Shown one piece after another: positions 33,125 to 41,900 of a DNA stretch of 55,802 nt (its first letter is position 1; every line of letters begins with the position of its first letter). A model generated the notes under the pieces. It was not told the DNA's origin and did no database searches. It saw only the letters and a program-made list of their open reading frames with translations. Both the position numbers and the translations under genes were made by a program. The stretch lies in NCBI GenBank assembly GCA_000991645.1, contig LBRX01000005.1, forward strand, positions 1 to 55,802. Direction: 5' to 3'. This stretch comes from Candidatus Moranbacteria bacterium GW2011_GWE2_36_40 (GTDB lineage Bacteria > Patescibacteriota > Minisyncoccia > Moranbacterales > GWC2-37-73).

Positions 33125-34480
33125 TCATTTTTTAACAACCTCCCAATAACCACCCTTATCCGATCCGATTCTTTTGATTAGTTTTTCTTCTCTCAATTTG
33201 GCAATCTGTTTCTCCACAGCCCTGGAACTTATTCCCAATTTTTCCGCAACCTCCTTAGCGCTTATTTTAGCTCTTTTTCGCATCAAATTCAAAATTTTCT
33301 CCGAACTTTTCTCCGAACCTTTCTCCGAACTTTTCTCCGAACTTTTCTGGGCAGCTTTCTCCACACTTTTTTCCGAACTTTTTAAGATACTAGCCTCTTC
33401 GAATTCTTTACTGAAAATCGTGATGCAAAAACCACCAGAAGCCTCTTCAATAAAAGGTTCGGGAAGACCATAATCGCGAAAAATTTCAGCCACCAACTTG
33501 TTGCGTGGTGTTGATTTTCTTCTTCCCGCTTTAACATCATCCAAGGTTAAATCGAAAGGCAGCCATCCGCTATTCCAAAATTCTAATTTGTCAAAATAAA
33601 CGCGAAACTGCGAGTGCGTTCCTTCTTGGTAGTCGCGATGAATGATTGCGTTGATTACTATTTCTCGAATGGCATCAATTGGATATTGCCATCTTTCTTC
33701 ACGTTGCGGATTGCCAGTAATGATAAATTCTTTTAGAATATATATTTTTACGAATTCCATCACTTCGTCAACCTCACTAATCAAATCTCGCCTAATTACC
33801 TTGTCCTTTTTAATTGTAATATCGTTCTGAAACAAGCCAATTTGAATATCCGTTTGCCGCGAAGGCTCTTTTAAAAATAAAAGCAGGCTGGCATTGGTCG
33901 GATATTCGCTGCCATCATCTTCAACTATTAGAGAATACTTGCGCAAAAAACTGAAATTGTCACCCAGACTGACTGCCAAATTTTTTTCTATCATCAGTTT
34001 TGTCTTTTCAATTTTTTCTGTGTCCAAATCATCCAAACTTTTATCCCTGTTTGGATAAAAATCCCAGCTGGAATTTTTTGTCCGCAGATACATTTCGGAT
34101 ATTTCTTGCAAAGTCAGCAAGTGGTTTGAATTATTTTTTCGAACATAAAAGCGCCCCTTGAATGAAACGGGCTTCAAGGGAAATTCAGCCACATCAAAAA
34201 CGACGATTGTTTTTTTATCTATAACAAACTTTTCAATATCAACACTTAGAAATGGTTGTGTTTTGTTTTTAATTTCATTTGTCCAATTTTGAACACTTTC
34301 CTGATCCAATTTTACCCCACTTATCTTTCTTTTATCATTAACTCCAACAATTACCAGTCCGCCTTTGCGATTTGTCATAGCAACCAATGTTGTTATCACA
34401 TCATCAGAAAAAGACAGCTTGAATTCAACATTGCTGTTTTCCCCATCTGCTATTATTTTTTTTATTTTTTCTCTATCCAT
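33125..34480 (-). CDS. AlbA_2/Schlafen-like putative transcriptional regulator with C-terminal winged helix
   Basis: 451 aa from the ATG at 34480; an in-frame ATG at 34498 overlaps the -10 box. Residues ~10-120 form the AlbA_2 (Schlafen-like) domain: SNVEFKLSFSDDVITTLVAM, NRKGGLVIVGVNDKRKISG, GRFYVRKNNSNH. The central part with PIDAIREIVINAIIHRDYQE and GFCITIFSK is the HATPase_c_4-like region of ATP-dependent helicase RecG-related regulators. A low-complexity stretch of SEK repeats (SSEKSSEKGSEKSSEK) leads into a C-terminal winged helix (KISAKEVAEKLGISSRAVEK, LREEKLIKRIGSDKGGYWEV). The family is linked to defence and regulation in bacteria; its function here is unknown. A TATAAT 9 bp before the ATG suggests a leaderless mRNA. 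Confidence 0.8.
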   Translation of the reverse strand: MDREKIKKIIADGENSNVEFKLSFSDDVITTLVAMTNRKGGLVIVGVNDKRKISGVKLDQESVQNWTNEIKNKTQPFLSVDIEKFVIDKKTIVVFDVAEFPLKPVSFKGRFYVRKNNSNHLLTLQEISEMYLRTKNSSWDFYPNRDKSLDDLDTEKIEKTKLMIEKNLAVSLGDNFSFLRKYSLIVEDDGSEYPTNASLLLFLKEPSRQTDIQIGLFQNDITIKKDKVIRRDLISEVDEVMEFVKIYILKEFIITGNPQREERWQYPIDAIREIVINAIIHRDYQEGTHSQFRVYFDKLEFWNSGWLPFDLTLDDVKAGRRKSTPRNKLVAEIFRDYGLPEPFIEEASGGFCITIFSKEFEEASILKSSEKSVEKAAQKSSEKSSEKGSEKSSEKILNLMRKRAKISAKEVAEKLGISSRAVEKQIAKLREEKLIKRIGSDKGGYWEVVKK

Positions 34481-34574
34481 ATCAATATTATATACCAAAA
34501 ATAAAATCGGCGTTTTATCAGCGGTTTCTAGTTCAGCGACTCATCAGCGGTTTTAAATCAGCGACCTATCAGCG

Positions 34575-35099
34575 TTATTTCTGGATCAGCACATCATCCT
34601 CAAAAACCTTATCCGAAATAACCCTGCCTCTTGTTTCATCGGATGCAATTCCGATTTTGGCAAGATCAACGGCAAATTTTCGGCGTTTGATTTCTTTAGG
34701 GTTTTGCTGCTCTTGCTCATTGGCAAAAACTCCGGCTTTTTCTTTGAGTGACAATTCCAAGAGTTGCTGCTGTTCTTCGGTTAGTCTCATTTTGATAATT
34801 AAAAAGCCTTCTTGTTCAGCAGTAGAAAATTCTTTGTTTTCATCAGCCGTAAAAAGCACATCACCTCTTTGCAATGTTCCGGGAGCTCCACCTGTGTCAT
34901 AAATTTGAATCAAAAGCTGCACGGTTTTCTTTTCACCATTTTTAGCTGCCTCTTTGATACTCATTTTTTCGATTGCCGGAGTTTGCTTGTACCATTTGAC
35001 TGTTTTGTAAATTCCAAAAACCAGCGCGGAAATAATCAAAATTATCCCTATCACAAAGGCGAAGAATTTTTTCTTATTAGCAATTTGAATTTTTTTCAT
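34575..35099 (-). CDS. Membrane-anchored hypothetical protein
   Basis: 174 aa, not recognised. Residues ~11-33 are one strong membrane segment (FFAFVIGIILIISALVFGI) after a KKIQIANKKK start. The outside part is charged, with IQIYDTGGAPGTLQRGDVLF near residues 64-83, then a Lys/Glu/Gln-rich helical region (LTEEQQQLLELSLKEKAG) and a short C-terminal beta part (GRVISDKVFEDDVLIQK). It starts after a short gap containing a P1 palindrome. Small imperfect repeats of the type ATCAGCGG lie just downstream (34517-34575). No domain assignment is offered. Confidence 0.6.
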   Translation of the reverse strand: MKKIQIANKKKFFAFVIGIILIISALVFGIYKTVKWYKQTPAIEKMSIKEAAKNGEKKTVQLLIQIYDTGGAPGTLQRGDVLFTADENKEFSTAEQEGFLIIKMRLTEEQQQLLELSLKEKAGVFANEQEQQNPKEIKRRKFAVDLAKIGIASDETRGRVISDKVFEDDVLIQK

Positions 35100-35142
35100 A
35101 AGGTTTATTGAAAATGTTTATTGATTTAATTATAGCACGGTT

Positions 35143-35172
35143 TGTAGAGACGCATTGCAATGCGTCTCTACA
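35143..35172. repeat. 30-bp P1 palindrome
   Basis: Perfect palindrome with half-site TGTAGAGACGCATTG, ending 4 bp from the stop codon of the ATPase at 35177. Confidence 0.88.
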
Positions 35173-35176
35173 CAAA

Positions 35177-36448
35177 TCATTCCAAATCCAAGAGCCATTT
35201 CCAAAGTGGAATGAATTTTATTTTTTTACCCTTAATTATTTCGTTTTTTTCATAGTCCCAAGTAATCACAATCAAATCATTGCATTTCAATTCATCACTG
35301 GCCGTGACGAGCGCGCCAGATTCCCTTTCCTTGACGCCCATTTTATCAACATTATATACAACTTGGATTAAGCTTTCAGTCTTCAACTCGCCACGCAAAA
35401 CAAAATCAATTTCCTTGTTGTTTTTTGTTTTATAATAAAATAAATTTTGATTAGATTTGTAACCTCTTTTCAAAAGTTCTGAAAAAACCAAGTTTTCCAT
35501 CAGTTTTCCATTATTTGCAGACGCTTGCACTGCCTTGGCGGTAATGTAGCCATTATCCACGAGATAGGCTTTTTTGGGCAAATTTATTCTTTCTCCGACC
35601 TTATGCGAATATCTTTCAAGGACATGCAGCAAATATGCACCCTCAAGATATCCCAAAAATTTCTCAAGCGTCGCCACACTAGAAAAATCCAACTGATTTG
35701 CAAGTTTGCGATAACTGAACTCGCTGGCAAAATTATTCAGCAGAAAAATTTCAAGATTGTAAATTTTTTGCGACAATCTGAGCCTATACCTTTTGATGAT
35801 GTCTGTGAAAATTTGTGAATTTAACAGTGTATCCAAATACCCTCTTGGTTCAAGATCTTTGACGATTAATTCAGGAAAGCCGCCATTGATTAAATATTCT
35901 TGCAATAATTTTAGCAACTGCCCTTTTATCTCGGGAACATTTATTTCATCTTTTTTGAAAACAAATTTTTTTGCTGTCAAAAATTCATTGAAGTTGAATG
36001 GCAAAATCTCAATTGGAATGTGTCGCCCAGTAAGGCTGGTGGACAATTCCTTGCTAAGCAATTTTGCGTTTGAACCAGTCAGCATAATATTATATCCTTG
36101 TCGATGAAGCCTGTTGATATACAATTCCCAATCAGGCAAGTTTTGAATTTCATCAAACAATAAATATTTGCCGCTACCATAAATTGCATGCAACTCTCTG
36201 GTTATCTCGTCATAGTTTTTAACTTTGGTCAGATTTTCATCATCAAAATTCACATAGGCAGGATTATGCCCACGAAAAAGATGCGCGGAAAAAATTGATT
36301 TTCCTGCACGCCGTGGTCCCAATACAACTTTGACCAAATCGTTGGCGACGAATTTTTTGGCGTTTTTGGTTGCATCTCTTTCAATAAATGGCTTATCTAA
36401 AAGTTTTTCCAGCTCTTTTTTCTGTCCTATTAAGATATCTTTTAGCAT
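35177..36448 (-). CDS. ATPase/DUF4143 protein, copy 5
   Basis: 423 aa from the ATG at 36448. The reading frame extends upstream to 36529, but that stretch contains a full promoter, so the internal ATG before LKDILIGQKK is the start. Walker A GPRRAGKS at residues 44-51, Walker B YLLFDEIQ near 86-93, sensor MLTGSNAKLL. The C-terminal part has YYKTKNNKEIDFVLRG followed by ESLIQVVYNV and a final KFIPLWKWLLDLE, very like the end of copy 1 (KIIPAWKWLLDLK). Copies 1 and 5 are therefore in the same subfamily. It has no GLSVM/LamG brackets, unlike the array copies, but P1-type palindromes lie on both sides. Confidence 0.88.
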   Translation of the reverse strand: MLKDILIGQKKELEKLLDKPFIERDATKNAKKFVANDLVKVVLGPRRAGKSIFSAHLFRGHNPAYVNFDDENLTKVKNYDEITRELHAIYGSGKYLLFDEIQNLPDWELYINRLHRQGYNIMLTGSNAKLLSKELSTSLTGRHIPIEILPFNFNEFLTAKKFVFKKDEINVPEIKGQLLKLLQEYLINGGFPELIVKDLEPRGYLDTLLNSQIFTDIIKRYRLRLSQKIYNLEIFLLNNFASEFSYRKLANQLDFSSVATLEKFLGYLEGAYLLHVLERYSHKVGERINLPKKAYLVDNGYITAKAVQASANNGKLMENLVFSELLKRGYKSNQNLFYYKTKNNKEIDFVLRGELKTESLIQVVYNVDKMGVKERESGALVTASDELKCNDLIVITWDYEKNEIIKGKKIKFIPLWKWLLDLE

Positions 36449-36466
36449 ATAGTTAAATGTTTGTAC

Positions 36467-36529
36467 TGAACAATAATTAATGTTTCTGTTCAATACGATT
36501 ATTTTATTGTAAAGCTCATTTTTTGTCAA
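36467..36529 (-). promoter_or_regulatory. Promoter and inverted repeat of ATPase 35177-36448
   Basis: Minus strand TTGACA (36524-36529), 17 bp, TAAAAT (36501-36506). Downstream arms TGAACA (36467-36472) and TGTTCA (36487-36492) make an inverted repeat in the leader. The promoter position decides the start codon at 36448. Confidence 0.68.
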
Positions 36530-36537
36530 ATCAAAAG

Positions 36538-36566
36538 GTAGCGACGCCCCGGCGGGGCGTCTCTAC
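36538..36566. repeat. GC-rich palindrome (family P4, P1 relative)
   Basis: Half-site GTAGCGACGCCCCG opposite CGGGGCGTCTCTAC. It shares the GTAGAGACGC outer half with P1 but has a different centre. A half copy lies at 38883-38903. Confidence 0.75.
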
Positions 36567-36589
36567 ATCCGCGTCCCCATTGGCGTTAT

Positions 36590-37165
36590 CTATATCCACA
36601 AATTTTCCAGATTATTTCTATCCCTTTCCCACGCTTCAGGATTTGTCTGAATATATTCGCGAATTTTGTTCAAAGATTTATTATTTCTAATGACATGGTC
36701 ATAAAATCTGGATTGCCAGGTGAAATTCAAATTGCACATGTGGCAACGTTTTGTCGTGGCACCTTTGAAACCACGAATGATGGATGATAAATTATTACGC
36801 TGTGGTCCAAATTTGTTTTTATATTGATTTACGTCTGTAGAGACGCATTGCAATGCGTCTCTACACGTTAAAATATCATCTCGCGTTAATTCATTTTTGA
36901 TTTCAATAATCCCATGCAAATGATTTGGCATAATCGTCCATTCGTCTAAAATTATATCCTGACGGATAATTGGCGTTTGCGACCATTCTTCTTTGACGAT
37001 TTTTCCAATTTCATTAAAAATCATTTTTCCATCAACAATTTCGCCAAAAAATTCTTCGCGATTTTTCGTGCAGATCGTGACGAAATACATTCCGTTTTGG
37101 GAATAATCATAATTTTGCAAACGTGATGTTTGGATGCGGAATTTGTTTTTGAATTTTTCGTACAT
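36590..37165 (-). CDS. REP-associated tyrosine transposase (RAYT, Y1 family) with a P1 palindrome inside
   Basis: 191 aa from the ATG at 37165. Y1/HUH features: GMYFVTICTKNREEFFGEI near residues 25-43, IMPNHLHGIIEI at 78-89 with the HLH metal-binding pair, GFKGATTKRC, and FYDHVIRN with the catalytic Tyr at ~155. RAYTs bind and nick REP palindromes. Seven complete or partial P1/P4 repeats lie within 2.5 kb, mostly upstream. A complete 30-bp P1 palindrome (36836-36865) sits inside the gene, in frame, adding about ten residues (CRDALQCVST) in the linker between the HLH motif and the FGPQRNN helix. This suggests insertion of the enzyme's own substrate into a tolerant site. All catalytic residues remain. 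Confidence 0.85.
   Translation of the reverse strand: MYEKFKNKFRIQTSRLQNYDYSQNGMYFVTICTKNREEFFGEIVDGKMIFNEIGKIVKEEWSQTPIIRQDIILDEWTIMPNHLHGIIEIKNELTRDDILTCRDALQCVSTDVNQYKNKFGPQRNNLSSIIRGFKGATTKRCHMCNLNFTWQSRFYDHVIRNNKSLNKIREYIQTNPEAWERDRNNLENLWI
36836..36865. repeat. P1 palindrome inside the RAYT coding region
   Basis: Identical to the 30-bp copy at 35143-35172. Its length (divisible by three) keeps the reading frame. Confidence 0.9.
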
Positions 37166-37185
37166 GGTTTTTGTTTTGTGTGTAT

Positions 37186-37282
37186 TGTAGAGACGCAAAA
37201 TTTGTCGGGCATGGTAGAGACGCATTGCAATGCGTCTGAATTTTGTCGGGCATGGTAGAGACGCATTGCAATGCGTCTCTAC
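37186..37282. repeat. Cluster of three P1 copies upstream of RAYT
   Basis: A half copy (37186-37197), a copy truncated on the right (37214-37237) and a complete copy (37255-37282), joined by a repeated spacer TTTGTCGGGCATG. This is the expected position for REPs next to a RAYT. Confidence 0.85.
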
Positions 37283-37291
37283 GGGTTTGGT

Positions 37292-37418
37292 TTACCTCCG
37301 CATTTCAACCTTGCCAGTATTGTACAAATTGGAAATTCCTTGGGCGGAAAGGGCTTGGAACGTTAGCAGTTTCACTGCTGTACGTTCCGCGGTTGTACAA
37401 ATGAGTTTCGTCAAGTTA
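37292..37418 (-). pseudogene. LamG C-terminal tail remnant with inverted P3
   Basis: Begins 2 bp after the stop of the ATPase at 37421. Minus strand: LDETHLYNR, palindrome (37357-37388), then ALSAQGISNLYNTGKVEMRR-stop in a shifted frame. The end is the same as that of the intact giant protein at 38957. P3 has the opposite central orientation to the three array copies. Confidence 0.75.
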
Positions 37419-37420
37419 CC

Positions 37421-38797
37421 TTATCTCAACATCCAAACTGGAATCAAAATCTTATCACCAAGAATTCCGAAATCATTTTTTGTAACCACAATCAAGTCAT
37501 TCCCGCTTTTGGCTGACAACTTTTTTGCAAATTTTAGATCATTAAAAGGCACAGTTTCTCTATATTTAATCTCAATATGTTGATATTTTTTTGAATCCAA
37601 GATATTATCAGTTGCCAAAAAGTCAACCTCATCTTTTCGCACCCGTTTGAATGAAACAAAATCAAATCTTTTTTTAAGCAACAATAAGCAATAATTTTCC
37701 ACTAAAAACCCCATCTTATAATTCAATTGACCATCATTAGACCAAGCATTGAATGCTGAAAAAAAATTCGGACTGCCAAGATAAACCTTTTTGCCAAGGC
37801 GCCGAGATTTTCTTGCAGATTTGGTAAAATTATAAAGCAAATGAATCAAAAAACTTTCTTCGAAATAATTAAGATATTTTTTGACAGTTTTCTCATCAAT
37901 TCCTATTTCGCGTGCAATATTACCAGTTTCAACAACTGAGCCTATCTCATTAACCAGGACCTGGAACAAAAATTTAAGCTCATCTACTTTTTCCACACCA
38001 AAAATCTTTGGGATGTCATATTCGATCGTCTTTTTATAAATTGCATCTGTCAGATGTTTCCTAACAATCGACAAATTTTCTTCTCCGACAATTTCTGGAA
38101 ACTGTCCGTATTTAATATAATTCTCAAATTCTTTTTCCATCACACTTCCATGTTGCTGGAAAAATTTTTCCGCAAATTTAACATCTTCTATTTTTTTATC
38201 AAAAGAAATTCCAACTTTTAGATATTCCTCCAACATTTTTTGGTCAACATTTTTCAATTCCAAATATTCTTCGAAAGTAAGTACGGGCAAAGAAAACTCA
38301 TAGATTCTGCCAGCCAAACTCTCAGTGGTTTTTTTACGCAAAAACAATGAAGAAGATCCGCTTACTACAAACTTTATTCGTGTGTCGGTGTCATAATATC
38401 TTTTAATGATGTGCTGCCATTTTTGATTGTATTGTATTTCATCCAAGAAAACATACAACTGACCTTTTTCGGGTGCGATTTTTTCCAAATATTCATTGAG
38501 GTAATTTGCCAAAGTGATATTTCCAGGAATAATCGCTTCATCAAAAGTCAAAAATAAAATTGCCTCAAGCTTTACTGTTGCGGATAGTTTTTCAATAAGC
38601 TGTTTAAGTAAAATTGTCTTGCCAGTGCGCCTCAGGCCAACGATGGACAAAACCTGCCTCGTATCAAGATATGGCGAAATTTCAGCGTATAATTTGCGCT
38701 TATATTTGATATCTTTAAGCTCAGCAAAAAACTCCCCTGGTGCATTCCAGTGCTTATTCTGTCGATAAATTTCCGCTAAAATAAAGGATTTTTTCAT
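37421..38797 (-). CDS. ATPase/DUF4143 protein, copy 6
   Basis: 458 aa from the ATG at 38797. The reading frame extends to 38935 but that part is promoter and REP sequence. Walker A GLRRTGKT at residues 54-61, Walker B YVFLDEIQYN near 112-121, sensor VVSGSSSLFL. The C-terminal half has FVSFKRVRKDEVDFLATD and HIEIKYRETV, the D and E-x-K positions of the nuclease-like domain. A LamG tail remnant begins 2 bp after its stop, as with copy 4, and an intact LamG gene end is just upstream. This fits insertion between repeated LamG ends. It belongs to a separate subfamily with an N-terminal ~35-residue lead (ILAEIYRQNKHWNAPGEFF). Confidence 0.88.
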   Translation of the reverse strand: MKKSFILAEIYRQNKHWNAPGEFFAELKDIKYKRKLYAEISPYLDTRQVLSIVGLRRTGKTILLKQLIEKLSATVKLEAILFLTFDEAIIPGNITLANYLNEYLEKIAPEKGQLYVFLDEIQYNQKWQHIIKRYYDTDTRIKFVVSGSSSLFLRKKTTESLAGRIYEFSLPVLTFEEYLELKNVDQKMLEEYLKVGISFDKKIEDVKFAEKFFQQHGSVMEKEFENYIKYGQFPEIVGEENLSIVRKHLTDAIYKKTIEYDIPKIFGVEKVDELKFLFQVLVNEIGSVVETGNIAREIGIDEKTVKKYLNYFEESFLIHLLYNFTKSARKSRRLGKKVYLGSPNFFSAFNAWSNDGQLNYKMGFLVENYCLLLLKKRFDFVSFKRVRKDEVDFLATDNILDSKKYQHIEIKYRETVPFNDLKFAKKLSAKSGNDLIVVTKNDFGILGDKILIPVWMLR

Positions 38798-38803
38798 ATT
38801 TTT

Positions 38804-38859
38804 ACATTTATAGGTATTAAAACTACTATAAATGTAACATTTATAAGAAAACCCGTCAA
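38804..38859 (-). promoter_or_regulatory. Promoter and triple half-site operator of ATPase 37421-38797
   Basis: Minus strand TTGACG (38854-38859), 17 bp, TACATT (38831-38836). The palindrome ATAAATGT-N-ACATTTAT (38828-38844) covers the -10 box. A third half-site, ACATTTAT on the plus strand, sits at 38804-38811 near the ATG. Confidence 0.72.
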
Positions 38860-38882
38860 TTATAATGTTTTCGTCACACCCA

Positions 38883-38951
38883 GTAGAGACGCCCCGCCGG
38901 TCCAAATTTGTTTTGTGTGCATGGTAGAGACGCATTGCAATGCGTCTCTAC
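38883..38951. repeat. P4 half copy and complete P1 palindrome
   Basis: 38883-38903 begins like P4 (GTAGAGACGCCCCG) and stops; 38924-38951 is a complete 28-bp P1. They separate the giant gene stop from the ATPase promoter. Confidence 0.8.
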
Positions 38952-38956
38952 GGGTT

Positions 38957-41900
38957 TTACCTCCGCATTTCAACCTTGCCGGTGTTGTACAAATTAGAAA
39001 TTTCTGCGGCGGAAAGGGCGCGGTTGTAGATGCGGACTTCGTCAAGTTGTCCAGCAAACTTTATTCCATCGTTTGCAGAACGACCCATTCGCAATGGAGC
39101 ACTTGAATTAAAAATCGGACCAACAGCATTAGAAATACTTGTTTCAAGATTTCCATCAATATATACTGACATTTGTGACGTGCCATCTGTGATATAGTGA
39201 TAGGTTACAGAGAAATAATGCCAGGAACCATTATTGATATTTGAAACTGAATCTGGCTGGCTAAATGTACCTGTATCATATATTCCATTTTTGGAAACTA
39301 TCATCCTAATTTTTCCACCACTGACTTCAAGCGCGAAAGCCCTGCCATTACTATCAGTATTGTATTGCCCGATAACTAAAGATTCGCCAGTAACTGTAGT
39401 TTTTACCCAACCAGAAATTGTCAAATTCTGCAAATATGAATCAAAACTTGAATTATCTGTTTTTTCAACATAACCATCCACCCCATCAAAAATCAACCCC
39501 TGCCCAACTTTCCCTGGTGTCACGGTGGCGCCGGAGATGGTGCCGTTGTTGCCGAGACCGGAGCGGTCGTAGGCGGTGGTGCCGAAAATGTCGGGGCCGT
39601 CGAAGGACCAGAGGCCGACGAGGCCGTTAGTGCTTTTTGAATTCTGTGAAGTCTGCATTGTTGTTTGCCCTTGATTGTATAGTTGTCCGATTTCGCTGGC
39701 GGAAAGGGCACGGTTGTATAATCTGAAATCATCAATGATGCCAACGTAACCAAAAACAGTGCTTCTTCTGCCAATTTGAAGTCCTGTCATTGCAGCAGGA
39801 TTTGCCAGCGCATCTGTCGTATCCAAAACACCATCAATATATCCTCTGATATTCGTGCCATCTCCAGTATAAGAAACATAGTGCCAAGCACCATCCGAAA
39901 CACGCTTTGATGTGTCCGTTGTCCAAGCAGTCCCGTTATAGAATTTCATAACACCTCCACCATATTCAGCAATCCAATACCACGCATTGTTTGTGGCAGT
40001 TGCTATATATGGGGAAGCACCACCAGAGCCTGCAGTTTTTATCCAAGCTGAAACAGTAAAGTTTCCACTGTTCGTGGTATTTGAGGAAACCACATTTGTG
40101 ACACCTCCAAAACTCATCCCCTGTCCCAATTTTCCCGGAGTCACTGTTGCGCCGGAAATGGTGCCGTTGTTGCCATTGCCGGAAACATCTTTGGTTACAG
40201 TGCCACTGGTGTCGTCGCCGTCGAATGTCCAATGCCCAACTAGTCCAGCGTCTAAATTAGGCGATGATTGCTGGGTTTGCAACACTGTGTCAGAAAATTG
40301 ATCAGCGCCGATGTCCCAAGGATTAACACGCACTTGACCATCAATATCTGTATCAAAGGCAAAAATACTGTCGTGCTGCAAATCCAATCCTGCACCTTTG
40401 GCAGCGGTATCAGTTGAGGCTAGATGGAAATTTTTATTGGTTGTATCGACAAAAGAAACGGTAGTAGAATTTTTTGAATTAGCACCAGGAGCATCAGTTG
40501 CAAGGTCGGAAATGTTGTAATTTGAAGCAGCATCAAAATTTCCTACGTAGCCATCTGGAACATTCTGAACAATATTATTTTTTGCAACCATCAACACACC
40601 CGAATCCATATTTCTAATTCCATTGGCTGTGGAACCATAAACAATGTTATTGTATACGTATATTTTTTTTCCGCCGCCGTCATAATACCTTGCAATACCA
40701 TTAACACAGCCATAAATTATATTATTAAGAACGTAAACGTTGTCATTATTACTTGTGCCAGCCCCATCAACTCTGATTCCATAATTAGCTCCATATGAGG
40801 ATTTGATAATATTGCTTGAAATTTTTATATTTTTAGCTCCACTTGAAATATACAAGCCATTGGGACCAATATTAAACTGGATTCCATCAATAATAGTATT
40901 GGAAATGTTTAGACTAAATCCAAAATTTCCATCAATTGCAAATTTAGAATCATCCCATTTTCCTTGATGACGCTGACTTTGATTAAGCTCTGTCGATGTG
41001 TTGCTCGGTGCATACATCTTGATGTAATTCGACGATGAAGTAACTAAATTTGTACTCATCGTCAATCCAACATTTATCGCTCCAGTATCATAATATCCAG
41101 GAAGATTGACTTGATAATTTCCAGTGACCAAATTGGCCGTATTCAAATGACTTGAGTCTGCAATTGCATTGGCCCCATTGCCAATAGCCTGCATAAACGA
41201 AACAAATGCATGCGCAATTGAAACAACTGTTGAACCTGTGCTATCCGCAGGGACTCCTCCTGTGGCTGTGATAAGTTTCCACTGCGAAGTTGAAATTTTT
41301 TCTGAAATATATGCAACGGTCGCTCCGTTGTATGTAACTTTATCTCCAACACCCATGTTTGTTGCTGTTTGCGCAACTGAAAAAGTTCCAACGCCGCTGG
41401 CGATTGTCACAGTCGGTGTGCCAGTTTTATGATCGTTTGTGTTTTGCCCGACGGAATAAAAGATTGCCGTAGCGGCTTCGTCAGCGCCGATATCAACAAC
41501 GCCCACTCCAGTTGGTCGAGCTTGTCCGTCAATATCAGTCGTAATCGGCAAATTAGAATCCGCTGATAAGTCGCTGCCGGAATTCCTCGCTGATGTGTCG
41601 CTGATACTTAAATGGAAATCTTTATTGGTGGCGTCAGCGAAAGAAACGTTTTTACCTTGAAACGAAACATTGGGAGATGTTGCGTCAAAGGATATATTAT
41701 TTCCACTTTGATCAACATTAGCTAATGAAAAATCTGTTCCATTTCCTGATGAAATATTGTTATATACAGCGATATATGGTACGGCGCCTCCACCAATAGC
41801 TAACCCTATTCCTGTATTATTTATTAACGTATTGTTGTAAAACAAATGGTTTACGGCTGTGCTGTTTTGATATCCGGTGGTCATCCCGGTGTACCAGCCA

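Noticed and set aside
37021..37266. Arg/Cys-rich frames starting at P1 repeats (MRLYHARQ...)
   Set aside because: P1 repeats supply open frames and ATGs in several places; the true starts (37165 and 38797) fit the protein families better.
35143..38951. CRISPR array from repeated P1 units
   Set aside because: Spacing is irregular, copies are inside a coding gene, and no cas genes are seen. REP-like palindromes with a RAYT explain them.
39418..39774. Arg-rich and Pro/Ser-rich frames opposite the LamG region
   Set aside because: GC-rich local codons of the LamG gene create these shadows; no ribosome site or homology.
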